This document shows positions 24,583 to 33,131 of a stretch of 64,000 nucleotides of DNA, in pieces. The notes beneath the pieces were generated by a model, which did no database searches, was not told where the DNA came from, and was given only the letters and a program-made list of their open reading frames with translations. The DNA is taken from positions 1 to 64,000 of the forward strand of contig JBEKNN010000014.1 of assembly GCA_049522755.1 (NCBI GenBank), written 5' to 3'. Made by a program: the position numbers and the translations under genes. The stretch comes from PALSA-243 sp049522755 (lineage in GTDB: Bacteria; Acidobacteriota; Terriglobia; Bryobacterales; Bryobacteraceae). Position 1 is the first letter of the stretch; every line of letters begins with the position of its first letter.

Positions 24583-27072
24583 ATGTGGGGATGGAATTCG
24601 CTCGAGCGGCTGTGGCAGGATGTACGCTATGCGCTGCGCGGGATGCGGCGCAGCCCTGGATTCACGGCCGTTGCGGCGCTGTCGCTGGCGCTGGGAATTG
24701 GCGCCAATACCGCCATCTTCAGCCTCATTAACACCCTGATGCTGCGCCTGCTGCCGGTTGAGCATCCGGAGCAACTGGTGGAATTCCTGAATCAATACCC
24801 GGGCGATCCCGCAGTGAACGCTTTCTCGTGGCAAAGCTACGAATACTTTCGCGATCGCAATCATGTCTTCTCGGGAATTACCGGCGTTCACCCCTCCCGT
24901 CTGAATGTGCGCGGCGAGGGCCTGGCAACGGAGATTGCCGATTGCGAATCCGTCGCCGGGAACTTCTTCGAGGTGCTTGGACTGAAACCCGCCATCGGCC
25001 GCCTTTTGGGACCGGGGGACGACCGCATCGGGGATCCCGCTTCCGCCATCGCCGTAGTTAGCTGGCCGTATTGGAAGAGCCGGTTCAATCTGGACCCTGC
25101 AATTCTGGGCAAGAAGATCACGCTGGAAGATGTGACGCTGACAGTAGTCGGAGTGACTCCGCGTGAGTTCGATGGATTGCAGGTAGGATTCCGGCCGGAC
25201 GTGTGGGTCCCATCGGCGGTAGAGCCGATGATTCATCCCGCGAGCCGCAATGGACCCGTCCAGGTGCGCCCCGGAGCGCTGCAACTGGTCGCGCGGCTGA
25301 GGCCGCGAGTGTCCATCGAACAGGCGCGCGCGGAAATGGCGGTGCTCTTCCGGTGGACTCTCGAAGAGAGAATCAGGGCCAGCAAAGACCCCGTCACGCG
25401 CCAACTAACGTTTGCAGTGGAACCCGCGGGCGCCGGTTTATCCACGAGTCTGCGCAACCAATTCGCGAAACCGCTGCTGGCGCTGATGGCGGTGGTGGGC
25501 CTGCTATTGCTGATCGCGTGTACCAACCTGGCGAACATGCTGCTGGCGCGCGGGGCAGCCCGCCGACACGAAATGGCGGTCCGCGTCGCACTGGGCGCCG
25601 GCCGGTTTCGTCTGATGCGCCAGGTATTGACCGAGTCTCTGCTGCTGTCCGCAGCGGGCGGCTTGCTGGGTATCTTGCTCGCGTATTTCGGCGCGGGCGC
25701 GCTGGTGCGCATCATGACATCCGGACGGATGATCGGGCCTCCCATCGATATTCAAGTGCGTCCGGACATGCGGGTACTGCTGTTCACCGGCGGCGTGGCG
25801 CTGTTGACGGGCCTGCTGTTCGGACTGGCTCCCGCGTGGAGCGCCTTCGCTTCCGGGTTGGCGTCTGCGCTGCGAGACAGCGGCCGGGCGGGCGAGACGA
25901 GGCTCCGCCGGCTTTTCGGCAAGGGCCTGGTGGTGGCGCAGGTGGCTTTGTCGGTGGGGCTGTTGAGCGCTGCCGGCCTGTTCATCGGGCACCTGTCGAA
26001 TCTGGAGCACATCGATCTGGGCTTCCGCCGCGACCACGTTCTGCTGCTGACACTCGACCCGGCGCGCAGCGGATATAGCCCCGCGCAATTGTCACGTGCT
26101 TATCGGGAACTGCTGGGGCATCTGGAGGCTATTCCGGGCGTGCGCTCAGCCACCATCAGCGGGCCTGGACCGCTCTCGGGCGCCGGCGCCAGCCGCTTTG
26201 TAGCCGTGGAAGGTCACCCGGAAAGGCCGGAGGATCGCCGCTACATTTCGGTAAACTGGGTTGCGCCGAAGTACTTCGAGACACTCGGGACGCCGCTATT
26301 GGCGGGACGCGATTTCAGCTTCGAGGACCGCGACCGGGCGCGCGTGGCGATCATAAATCAGTCGATGGCGCGCTATTATTTCGGCGGCGGCAACCCCGTC
26401 GGAAAGTATGTGACGTTCGACGGCGAGAGTGGGCCGTACCAGATTGTGGGAGTGTCGGGCGACGCGAAATACTACGAGATTCGCGAAGCGGCGCCGCGCA
26501 CCATCTATCTCAACACGTTCCAATTTCCGCGGCCGGGGTCGGCGTTTGCGCTCCGCAGCGGCATCGACCCGGAGGCGGTTGTTCCCGCAGTGCGCCGGAC
26601 TGTGCGCGAATTGCTGAGCGCGATGCCGGTGGTGCGCGTCACCACGCTGGCGGACCAGGTGGATGCGACCATCGTTCCGGAGCGGCTCGTCGCCACGCTC
26701 TCGGCTGTCTTCGGCGCGCTCGGAGGGCTGCTGGTGGCTATCGGGATCTATGGACTGCTGGCGTACACGGTGGCGCGCCGCATCAACGAGATCGGCATCC
26801 GCATGGCGCTGGGCGCGACGCGAGGCGGCATTTGCCGGATGGTGCTCGCGGAGGCGCTGGGGATGAGCTGCGGCGGCCTCCTGATCGGAGCGATCGCCGC
26901 ATACTGGGGCAACCGCCTCGCCGGGACACTGATCCAAGACCTTCCGGTGAAGAGCGCTTTCCCGATTGCTTTTGCCTCCGTGACCATGATTGCCATAGCG
27001 CTGCTCGCGGCGTACGTACCGGCACGGCGCGCAGCGCGCGTGGACCCGATGGAGGCTTTACGATACGAGTGA
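24583..27072 (+). CDS. ADOP-family permease (duplicated MacB/FtsX-like), stand-alone
   Basis: An 829-residue permease of the same family as the genes at 1 and 4382. It lacks the N-terminal prefix of the PadR-linked protein and starts almost directly at the first helix (VRYALRGMRRSPGFTAVAAL, LALGIGANTAIFSLINTL). Two MacB-core domains and two FtsX domains follow, with RRHEMAVRVALGAGRFRLM in the first and INEIGIRMALGATRGGI near the end; it closes with RAARVDPMEALRYE. A good AAGGAGG site lies 11 bases before the ATG. No PadR gene and no ATPase are adjacent. A TAGAAT at 24551 may be a -10 box. Confidence 0.92.
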   Translation: MWGWNSLERLWQDVRYALRGMRRSPGFTAVAALSLALGIGANTAIFSLINTLMLRLLPVEHPEQLVEFLNQYPGDPAVNAFSWQSYEYFRDRNHVFSGITGVHPSRLNVRGEGLATEIADCESVAGNFFEVLGLKPAIGRLLGPGDDRIGDPASAIAVVSWPYWKSRFNLDPAILGKKITLEDVTLTVVGVTPREFDGLQVGFRPDVWVPSAVEPMIHPASRNGPVQVRPGALQLVARLRPRVSIEQARAEMAVLFRWTLEERIRASKDPVTRQLTFAVEPAGAGLSTSLRNQFAKPLLALMAVVGLLLLIACTNLANMLLARGAARRHEMAVRVALGAGRFRLMRQVLTESLLLSAAGGLLGILLAYFGAGALVRIMTSGRMIGPPIDIQVRPDMRVLLFTGGVALLTGLLFGLAPAWSAFASGLASALRDSGRAGETRLRRLFGKGLVVAQVALSVGLLSAAGLFIGHLSNLEHIDLGFRRDHVLLLTLDPARSGYSPAQLSRAYRELLGHLEAIPGVRSATISGPGPLSGAGASRFVAVEGHPERPEDRRYISVNWVAPKYFETLGTPLLAGRDFSFEDRDRARVAIINQSMARYYFGGGNPVGKYVTFDGESGPYQIVGVSGDAKYYEIREAAPRTIYLNTFQFPRPGSAFALRSGIDPEAVVPAVRRTVRELLSAMPVVRVTTLADQVDATIVPERLVATLSAVFGALGGLLVAIGIYGLLAYTVARRINEIGIRMALGATRGGICRMVLAEALGMSCGGLLIGAIAAYWGNRLAGTLIQDLPVKSAFPIAFASVTMIAIALLAAYVPARRAARVDPMEALRYE

Positions 27073-27127
27073 CCGAGTGGCGCGGGCCCATGGCCTGCGT
27101 TGCGCGCCTGTAAGCTTTACGATACGA
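27055..27127 (+). repeat. 14-base direct duplication around a dispersed repeat
   Basis: GCTTTACGATACGA occurs at 27055-27068, where it encodes the conserved C-terminus of the ADOP gene, and again at 27114-27127. Between the copies is GAGTGGCGCGGGCCCATGGCCTGCG, a member of the repeat also found near 19376 and 38141. The arrangement looks like an insertion with target duplication. Confidence 0.6.
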
Positions 27128-27135
27128 ATAGTGCA

Positions 27136-27810
27136 ATGACACGGCGGGATTTCCTGTGTACATCGGCGTGGACGTCGGCGCGGACATCAGCGTGGACGTC
27201 GGCGGCGGCAGTTATCCCGTCAGCGACGCAAGCGCCGCTAATCGTGCCTGTTCATCGAGTGATGGATATCCGGACGAAGTGCACGCCGGATCAGTTTCGC
27301 CGCTTCTGGTGGCGCATCTGGCCGGAGGCGGTCCGGGACTTCAACCGGGGCGGCATTCAACTCCAGTGCACCGATACGAAAGGCGAGATTCGCCTCTCGC
27401 CCGGCGACAGACCGATATTCGTCGGGCTTCAGCGGGGCGTAATCAACCTGGTCATAACCGATCACATTCCCATGGCCTGGGACCACGCCCGCTCGCTGGC
27501 GGGAGTGACCACGGTGTACGAGGGGTATCATTTGTGCGTGATCGCGATCAGCTATGCGCATGGTCATCAAGTCCCGTTCCTTTCGGTCAACACCTGCGTG
27601 CATGAGTTATTACACCTGCTGCTGCAGGACGTCTTCATGAAGCGCCCGAAGTGGTACCAGACTAACGAGCGCGAATTCCGGGACGATGCGTACGCAACCC
27701 GGCTGTGGCTATTTCACGACGGGGCCGCGATTCGGGAGTCGGCAGCGACCTATCTTAACCGCTTGCGAGCGGCCAACGCCGCGCTAACATCGCTCGAACT
27801 GAGGCGTTAG
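27136..27810 (+). CDS. Tat-exported HExxH (putative zinc metallopeptidase) protein
   Basis: A 224-residue protein beginning MTRRDFLCTSAW, a twin-arginine signal. Its c-region is expanded by a short tandem repeat (SAW-TSA-RTSAW-TSA). The mature part contains VNTCVHELLHLLLQD, an HExxH motif at residues 156-160 that would bind zinc, and RDDAYATRLW, which may give a third ligand. No known peptidase family was recognised. It is expected to be folded in the cytoplasm and exported to the periplasm. The start at 27136 is chosen for the Tat motif; no clear ribosome site is present. Confidence 0.72.
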   Translation: MTRRDFLCTSAWTSARTSAWTSAAAVIPSATQAPLIVPVHRVMDIRTKCTPDQFRRFWWRIWPEAVRDFNRGGIQLQCTDTKGEIRLSPGDRPIFVGLQRGVINLVITDHIPMAWDHARSLAGVTTVYEGYHLCVIAISYAHGHQVPFLSVNTCVHELLHLLLQDVFMKRPKWYQTNEREFRDDAYATRLWLFHDGAAIRESAATYLNRLRAANAALTSLELRR

Positions 27811-27835
27811 CAAGCCGGTCCGCTAACTGATTCCG

Positions 27836-28789
27836 CTATTCGCTCGCTGCTCCCGAACGCGGCGCCCCAACACAGCCCACCGGCTGCCCTTTCACAATCG
27901 GCGGCGTGGCAACGATGTAGAGCACCACTCCATCGAGTGGCGAGTGTACTTCGGCGATCGCCGCGCCGAAGAAGTCCGTGATGCGCGCCAGCAACTGCCC
28001 TTTCCGCACGCGTTCTCCTCGCTCCACGTGCGGGTAGAGGATGCCGGTCTCCGGGCTGGTCAGCACCTCGGCCGGGTCGAGATAGACCGCGTCGGAAAGC
28101 GGCGCGGGGCCGTCGGGCATCATCTTGAGCTCGCGCAAAACGCCGAGCACGCCGGCGGCAATCTGGTCGACGCATAGAGCGTCGCTGGTTCCCAGATACC
28201 CGCTCTCCACGGTCATCGCGGGCTTGCCGCGCGTGATGGCCGTGTTCGAACAGTAGATGGAGCGCGCCGGGTCGGTAGGGCGGCTGCGGTCGATCACAAT
28301 ATGGTCGATGCCAAACGCCAGGGCGAGCCGCGCGATGCTTTCGTTCATCCGCGCATCGGCGGTGACGGTCTGGTAGACATACGGACGCAGCGATTCATTG
28401 CCATCGCCGCAGTGAAGGTCCAGCACGTAATCGGCGCGCTCGATGATTTGCGTGGTGATCGCGTGAGCGATGCGCTCCGATACGGTGCCGTCGGCGCGGC
28501 CCGGATACTGCCGGTTCAGATTCTTCCCGTCAACCGGGCTGAAGTAGACGGTGCGCCCCAGGAACGACGGCATGTTGGCCACATGCACCAGGATCACCGT
28601 GCCGCTGAGCGTGGCCGCGTCGATCTGGGCGCGCAAGCGCTGCAACGCGAGAATGGGCGGATACTCATAACCGTGGTTGCCCGCGATCAACGCCAGCGTA
28701 GGGCCGGGGAGCGCGCCTTCGATGGTGGTAACGGGAATCTGCGTACCGGCGTCCTGCGCGGCGGGAACCTCGATCATGCGCGATGTCAC
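27836..28789 (-). CDS. Succinylglutamate desuccinylase / aspartoacylase (AstE/AspA) family hydrolase
   Basis: A 317-residue zinc carboxypeptidase-fold enzyme. Metal ligands are visible as His39 and Glu42 (AGNHGYEYPP) and His126 (LDLHCGDG). NRQYPGRADGT is the usual substrate-binding stretch and VESGYLG lies near the catalytic Glu. The C-terminal beta domain resembles a biotinyl-lipoyl fold (GILYPHVERGERVRKGQLLA). The family deacylates N-acyl amino acids; the exact substrate is unknown. It is transcribed convergently with the Tat protein gene. Confidence 0.87.
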   Translation of the reverse strand: MTSRMIEVPAAQDAGTQIPVTTIEGALPGPTLALIAGNHGYEYPPILALQRLRAQIDAATLSGTVILVHVANMPSFLGRTVYFSPVDGKNLNRQYPGRADGTVSERIAHAITTQIIERADYVLDLHCGDGNESLRPYVYQTVTADARMNESIARLALAFGIDHIVIDRSRPTDPARSIYCSNTAITRGKPAMTVESGYLGTSDALCVDQIAAGVLGVLRELKMMPDGPAPLSDAVYLDPAEVLTSPETGILYPHVERGERVRKGQLLARITDFFGAAIAEVHSPLDGVVLYIVATPPIVKGQPVGCVGAPRSGAASE

Positions 28790-28827
28790 GCCATCAGTTT
28801 AACCCGGGTTTCTGGGTTTGGTAGCCG

Positions 28828-28846
28828 GCGCTAAGCGAACAGTATT
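28828..28846 (+). repeat. Solo end of the MITE-like repeat
   Basis: GCGCTAAGCGAACAGTATTG matches the right end of the 18421-18531 element (CTAAGGGAACAGTATTG) at 16 of 17 positions. No left end is found nearby, so this is a relic or a short regulatory half. Confidence 0.45.
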
Positions 28847-28887
28847 GCGGCGAGGACCCAGCTGATACCGACTCTCCGTTCGAGGAA

Positions 28888-29703
28888 CTAATGGTCGCCG
28901 TATTTCTTTTCACCCGCTTCAATGCGCACCGCGAGCCGGTTCTCCGGAGGCGGCAGCGGGCAAGTGGCGTAGGGCGTAAAAACGCATGGCGGGTTGTACG
29001 CTTTGTTGAAATCGAGAACCACTTTGCCGTCGCGCGGCATTTCGGAATAGAAGAACCGGCCGGCGCCGTAGGTCTCGTTGCCCGCCGTCTGGTCGCGGAA
29101 AATGTAGAAAAGCTCCTTCGCGCCGGGCTCTTCGATGATGGGACGCAGCTTTAATTCCTGCCCATGCAACCGGAAGACCGCGTAACCGGGACTCGGCGAT
29201 GGCGAAGTCTGTCCGAGCATATTCAGAATGGGGATGTCCCGCGGCTCCGCCACCCACCGCGCAGCGACCCGGTACTGCTCGCTGATCGGAAAGCTTTCGA
29301 GGCCATGGAAATTGCGGCGGGCCTCGCTCTCCGGATCTTTCACGCGAATGCCCACCTTGTCCGAGCGTTGGATCACAAAGAGATTCACACGGCCCACGTG
29401 GATCGGCGCGCCGGCGTCATCCGGCTTGATCTCGCGGCCGTTCAGGGTCACTTTGCCGTTGTGAAATTCAAACACACCGGCCTGCGCCGGGCCGTCGGGC
29501 AGCGGAATATCGCATGCGGGATCTTTGCCAAAGCGGTTGGCGCCCTCGTGAAACCAGGCGAGTCCCGCGAGCGAGAGCCATCCGTCCGGCGCTTTGAGCT
29601 TGGCTTCGCGCTCCTGGCGCCATTGGAGGATTTCCGATTCGTACGTGGACACGGCCAGCAGCGCTCCCGCGCCGAGCAACACAAAGAATGCGCAGCGAAG
29701 CAT
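28888..29703 (-). CDS. DUF1684 family exported protein
   Basis: A 271-residue protein with a signal peptide (AFFVLLGAGALLAVST). The DUF1684 landmarks are strong: WRQEREAKLKAPDGWLSLAG near the start, then RRNFHGLESFPI and the C-terminal block DGKVVLDFNKAYNPPCVFT followed by CPLPPPENRL and EAGEKKY. The family has no established activity. Its start overlaps the zapA stop by one base, so it is translated with the division and ribosomal genes upstream, although that linkage may be only positional. Confidence 0.9.
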   Translation of the reverse strand: MLRCAFFVLLGAGALLAVSTYESEILQWRQEREAKLKAPDGWLSLAGLAWFHEGANRFGKDPACDIPLPDGPAQAGVFEFHNGKVTLNGREIKPDDAGAPIHVGRVNLFVIQRSDKVGIRVKDPESEARRNFHGLESFPISEQYRVAARWVAEPRDIPILNMLGQTSPSPSPGYAVFRLHGQELKLRPIIEEPGAKELFYIFRDQTAGNETYGAGRFFYSEMPRDGKVVLDFNKAYNPPCVFTPYATCPLPPPENRLAVRIEAGEKKYGDH

Positions 29704-30011
29704 TATTCTTCTCCGGCTGAAGCGATCAGTTGTTCCAGCATTCCAGCGAATTGTTCCGACTTGCGCCCCACGCGGTTTTTGAATTCGCTCAACTCGCGCT
29801 CCAATTGACGCAAATTATCGGCCAGATGCAGGCACGCCAACACGGCCACATGGGTGTTATCGGCGTTAGGCGCCTTGGAAGCGATGGCCAGCATCAAATC
29901 GTCCACGCTAGCCGCCAGGGATTCCACTTCGCGCGGGTCGCCGGAAGAGCGCAGCGTATAAATGCGGTTCAGTATGGTGACGCGGACCGGTTGTTTTTCG
30001 GCGGCGTCCAC
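29703..30011 (-). CDS. zapA: Cell division protein ZapA
   Basis: A 102-residue FtsZ-ring stabiliser. The N-terminal beta-hairpin domain VRVTILNRIYTLRSSGDPRE is followed by VESLAASVDDLMLAIASKA. The C-terminal coiled coil begins AVLACLHLADNLRQLERELS. Length and order fit ZapA. It is four bases downstream of a small coiled-coil gene that resembles ZapB, and together they follow the L35-L20 genes on the minus strand. Confidence 0.9.
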   Translation of the reverse strand: MDAAEKQPVRVTILNRIYTLRSSGDPREVESLAASVDDLMLAIASKAPNADNTHVAVLACLHLADNLRQLERELSEFKNRVGRKSEQFAGMLEQLIASAGEE

Positions 30012-30015
30012 GGCG

Positions 30016-30255
30016 CTATGCGCTCAACTGGTCGATCTGGCCGAGCAGCTTCTCGATCCGCGAACGGACCTGCTTGCGCTCGGACTGCAGCGTTTTGACT
30101 TCTTCGGAGAGGCGCGCCGCGGCGGCTTTCGCCTCGGCTGCCTCGTCCATAGCGGCTTCCTTCTCTTTTCGCAAGCGCGACACCAGGTCGATGGCGTGCT
30201 GAATGCGATCTTCCAAACTGCTCAGGGTGTCGGCTTCCTGTTCGATCGGGCTCAT
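30016..30255 (-). CDS. Small coiled-coil protein, ZapB-like
   Basis: A 79-residue protein that is almost entirely coiled coil (LSSLEDRIQHAIDLVSRLRK, then EEVKTLQSERKQVRSRIEKL). Position directly before zapA and the size suggest a ZapB-type cell division factor, but sequence alone cannot prove it. The ATG at 30255 gives MSPIEQEADT. The longer frame runs through the repeats of the rplT tail and is rejected. Confidence 0.7.
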   Translation of the reverse strand: MSPIEQEADTLSSLEDRIQHAIDLVSRLRKEKEAAMDEAAEAKAAAARLSEEVKTLQSERKQVRSRIEKLLGQIDQLSA

Positions 30256-30268
30256 ACGTTGGCTCGTC

Positions 30269-30748
30269 TTATGCGTTTTCAGGGGGTTTGGATTCCGCCG
30301 CGGGCTCGGCCAGTGGGTGCCTGGCTTCCGGCTCGGGCTCGGCCAGTGGGTGCCTGCCCTCCGGCTCGGGCTCTGCATCCGGCCCCGGTTTCGCTTCCAG
30401 TGCGGCCTTAGCGGCCTGCACCAGACTGAGGAATCCGGCTTCGTCATGCAGCGCGATATCGGCCAGCACCTTGCGGTTCAGGTCGAGCCCGGCGGCCTTT
30501 AATCCACGCACAAACTGGCTGTAGGAAACGCCCGCGGCGCGGCACGATGCGTTAATTCGCACGATCCACAGCGAGCGGTATTCGCGCTTCTTGAGCTTGC
30601 GTCCGACGTAGGCGAACTTGAGGCCGCGCTCCACCGCTTCCTGCGCGGCGCGATAGAGCTTGCTCTTGGTGAGAAAGTAACCGGAGGCTTGCTCGAGGAC
30701 TTTTTTCCTCGAGGCCCGGCGATGGGTACCACGTTTCACTCTAGGCAC
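30269..30748 (-). CDS. rplT: Large ribosomal subunit protein bL20 with a repetitive C-terminal extension
   Basis: Residues 1-118 are a standard bL20 (MPRVKRGTHRRASRKKVLEQ, RAAQEAVERGLKFAYVGRK, RINASCRAAGVSYSQFVRG, LNRKVLADIALHD). About 40 extra residues follow, containing two 11-residue tandem repeats EPEPExRHPLA. In the DNA these are 33-base units at 30301-30366. L20 is an early assembly protein bound to 23S rRNA; the acidic tail probably stays outside the core. The gene follows rpmI by 84 bases. No infC or pheST genes are adjacent, which is unusual. Confidence 0.93.
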   Translation of the reverse strand: MPRVKRGTHRRASRKKVLEQASGYFLTKSKLYRAAQEAVERGLKFAYVGRKLKKREYRSLWIVRINASCRAAGVSYSQFVRGLKAAGLDLNRKVLADIALHDEAGFLSLVQAAKAALEAKPGPDAEPEPEGRHPLAEPEPEARHPLAEPAAESKPPENA

Positions 30749-30832
30749 GTTTCATCTCCTTATATCAGTGCTGCTGATTGGCGAATCGGGCACGTGCCAC
30801 GCGCACCGTTCGCACAAATCGCTCCCCCGGTT

Positions 30833-31027
30833 CTAGTAGGGGAGCATCCGCTTCAGAACTTTTTGGTCGGCCTTATCGGCCACCACGCTCTTGTGCAGAC
30901 TCTTCTTCCGCTTGTGCGGCTTTGAGGTCAAAATGTGCCGTCCATAGGCTCTGCCACGGACGATTAAGCCCGTGCCGGTTTTCTTAAACCGTTTGGACGC
31001 ACCCTTGTGTGTCTTTAGCTTCGGCAT
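30833..31027 (-). CDS. rpmI: Large ribosomal subunit protein bL35
   Basis: A 64-residue very basic protein with the family opening MPKLKTHKGASKRFKKTGTG and the end VLKRMLPY. It precedes rplT in the usual order and follows a cysteine desulfurase gene by 43 bases. infC, which normally starts this operon, is missing, so transcription probably begins upstream of or within the desulfurase gene. Confidence 0.95.
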   Translation of the reverse strand: MPKLKTHKGASKRFKKTGTGLIVRGRAYGRHILTSKPHKRKKSLHKSVVADKADQKVLKRMLPY

Positions 31028-31070
31028 AGATTTCCTGATTCAGATGGATCGTTACAGGAGGACTAAAAGA

Positions 31071-32240
31071 TTATAACACGGGGGAAAGCGTACGCAATTC
31101 TCTCACCGCCGCGGCCACCTGGGAGGCGGCGCAATCGATTTCCGCCTGCGTATTCGACCGCCCAATCCCAAACCGCACCGGGCACTGGAGCAGCGATGGC
31201 GGCAGTCCGAGGGCTTCCAGAACGTAGCTGGAATCGTATCCCGACCCGCACGCCGATCCCGCGGAAACGGCGATCTCCGGGATGCAGGCGAGCAGCGCGT
31301 CGCCATCCACGCCCTCGAAGCTCACGTTCAGGTTTCCAGGCAGCCGATGCGCCATCGTGCCATTAATGTGCATAGCCCCGCCGATACCGGCGGATGCCTC
31401 CAGCTGCCGCAGCAAGCTGTCGCGGAGCGCGCCGACCCGGATCGCTTCCCCGGCCATTTCCTCCGCCGCGATGGCGCACGCCTCGCCGAACCCGACAATT
31501 CCGGGGACATTCAGCGTGCCCGAACGCAGTCCGGATTCATGCCCGCCGCCGTGGATTTGCGCCATCAGCTCTACGCGCGGGTTCCGCCGGCGGACATACA
31601 GCGCGCCGACGCCCTTGGGTCCGTACATTTTGTGCGCGCTGACCGAGAGAAGATCGATATGCGCAGCCTCCACGTCCACAGGGATCTTGCCGAACGCCTG
31701 GGCCGCGTCGCAGTGGAACAGCACGCCGCTGCCGCGGCAGATCTCGCCGATTTCCCGGACCGGCTGGATCGTGCCGATCTCGTTGTTGGCGTGCATCACG
31801 CTGACCAGAATCGTCTCGGGAAGGATCGCCGCGCGCAGCCGGTCCAGATCGAGCAGGCCATCCGGCTCGGGCGGTAGAATTGTGACCCGAAAGCCGGCGC
31901 GCTCCAGGTGATGGACCGTATCGAGCACAGCCTTGTGCTCGGTCGCCATGGTTATCAGATGGTTGCCCTGGCGGCGGTAGGCCTCGGCGGCGCCCTTGAG
32001 GGCCAGATTATTGGATTCGGTGGCGCCGCTGGTGAAAACGATCTCGCGTTCTGTGGCTCCGGCAAGCGCGGCGACACGTTGGCGGGCGCGTGCCACGGCG
32101 CGGTCGGCTTCCCATCCGAAGCTGTGGCTGCGGCTGGCGGGGTTGCCGGGCTTGGCCGTGAAGTAGGGAAGCATGGCCTGCAGCACGCGGGGGTCGACAG
32201 GGGTGGTGGCGTGATGGTCCAGATAAATCGCGGGCATCAA
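31071..32240 (-). CDS. Cysteine desulfurase (NifS/IscS family)
   Basis: A 389-residue PLP enzyme that moves sulfur from cysteine to acceptors for Fe-S clusters and thiolation. It shows IYLDHHATTPVDPRVLQAM, the PLP region FTSGATESNNLALKG and MHANNEIGTIQP, Lys204 in SAHKMYGPKG that binds PLP, and the active-site loop with Cys331 (SAGSACGSG). The short loop and overall length suit a NifS-like class I enzyme. Related enzymes can also act on selenocysteine, which is worth noting given the predicted selenoproteins in the window, but nothing in the sequence shows that activity. Confidence 0.92.
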   Translation of the reverse strand: MMPAIYLDHHATTPVDPRVLQAMLPYFTAKPGNPASRSHSFGWEADRAVARARQRVAALAGATEREIVFTSGATESNNLALKGAAEAYRRQGNHLITMATEHKAVLDTVHHLERAGFRVTILPPEPDGLLDLDRLRAAILPETILVSVMHANNEIGTIQPVREIGEICRGSGVLFHCDAAQAFGKIPVDVEAAHIDLLSVSAHKMYGPKGVGALYVRRRNPRVELMAQIHGGGHESGLRSGTLNVPGIVGFGEACAIAAEEMAGEAIRVGALRDSLLRQLEASAGIGGAMHINGTMAHRLPGNLNVSFEGVDGDALLACIPEIAVSAGSACGSGYDSSYVLEALGLPPSLLQCPVRFGIGRSNTQAEIDCAASQVAAAVRELRTLSPVL

Positions 32241-32243
32241 GAA

Positions 32244-32666
32244 CTATGGTGACACGCTGTTAACCGGCCGATGCGGGCTTGCACAACTTCCCCCGGCGGG
32301 ACTTGCGGGCGCTGGGGATTTCACGTCTCCTGTGCCTTCTCCAGCTCTCAACCCAGCTCTCAACCCAGCTCTCAACCCAGCTCTCAACCCAGCTCTCAAC
32401 CCAGCTCTCAACCCAGCTCTCAACCCAGCTCTCAACCCAGCTCTCAACCACTGAGGCGGCCAGTCGTCAAAGTGCCCGATTTCCTGATCGTTGATGAGGA
32501 GGGTGTACAGATGGTCTTCGGGGAAATCGTTAACGCGAACCGTCCAGCTGTCAGGCACGGCTTCGGCGCGCCAAAACGCTGTCTGGTCCTTCGTTCTCCA
32601 CCAAGTGAGTTTCCCGTTCAGGCAGCCGCCCAAAGGAATGCTCTCGTCGGTGAGGGGATGCTTCAT
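32244..32666 (-). CDS. Small conserved hypothetical protein with a minisatellite-encoded tail
   Basis: Residues 1-75 form a compact acidic, Trp-rich domain (GGCLNGKLTWWRTKDQTAFW, LLINDQEIGHFDDWPPQW) of unknown function. From there a run of nine LRAG units is encoded by a 12-base tandem repeat (32341-32448), followed by a Ser/Pro-rich end. The original protein probably ended shortly after DDWPPQW and was extended when the repeat removed its stop codon. Its stop lies three bases before the start of the desulfurase gene on the same strand. Confidence 0.6.
   Translation of the reverse strand: MKHPLTDESIPLGGCLNGKLTWWRTKDQTAFWRAEAVPDSWTVRVNDFPEDHLYTLLINDQEIGHFDDWPPQWLRAGLRAGLRAGLRAGLRAGLRAGLRAGLRAGLRAGEGTGDVKSPAPASPAGGSCASPHRPVNSVSP
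32341..32448 (+). repeat. Nine perfect copies of a 12-base tandem repeat
   Basis: The unit CCAGCTCTCAAC is repeated nine times without mismatch (108 bases). Because 12 is a multiple of three, five of six frames stay open: PALN, QLST and SSQP on the plus strand, VESW and LRAG on the minus strand. Perfect identity implies recent expansion and likely copy-number variation between strains. Confidence 0.95.
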
Positions 32667-32883
32667 ATTCCTTCCTCAATTTTCATAGTATGCGAGGCCC
32701 GTGCCGTACTTACGTAGGAGCTCGTCGAGGCAGCGTGGGCGCGTGGCCATTGCTGATCTGCGATTCTGGCAAGGGTTTCAGCGCGGTGTGTGGCCGGGAC
32801 CCGGTCGGCACACACGACGGTTAAGAGGCCCCAACGCGCCATCCTGCGCGGCGGCCTGTGGTCCGGCGATTGTCCAGCTCGGC

Positions 32884-33131
32884 TCAGCGGTAGGCCTCGC
32901 GGCGGTTGCGGATGCGGAGGACGCGAACGATCTCGCCGTCCAGGTGGAAGCGGACCCGGTAGTCGCCGACGCGGAGGCGGTACTCAGGCGGGTCGATCCC
33001 TGGAGTTTTTTCACGTCGCCAGCGCCGGTTTCGGCGAAACGCTCAACGGACTGTTTGACGCGGCGTGCGACGCCCTTATCGAGCGCCGCCATGTCTCCCA
33101 GCGCCGTCTCAGTCCATTCGATCTCCCTCAA
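32884..33131 (-). pseudogene. RelE/ParE-type toxin gene broken by a one-base frameshift
   Basis: The frame opens MREIEWTETALGDMAALDKG and continues through RFAETGAGDVKKLQG. It then loses homology. In the -1 frame the expected toxin sequence resumes at IDPPEYRLRVGDYRVRFHLD and ends RVLRIRNRREAYR with a stop at 32884-32886. One base is missing near CAGGGATC (about 32988-32995). The toxin is therefore inactive unless the frame is restored. The start overlaps the antitoxin stop (ATGA), the normal order for such pairs. A sequencing error would give the same picture. Confidence 0.78.

Noticed and set aside
32341..32448. CRISPR-like array
   Set aside because: The 12-base units are directly adjacent with no spacers; it is a minisatellite.
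32884..33131. Programmed -1 frameshift in the RelE-type gene at the A6 run
   Set aside because: The zero-frame residues after the A-run (LQG) are family consensus, so the break is later; a simple deletion explains it better.
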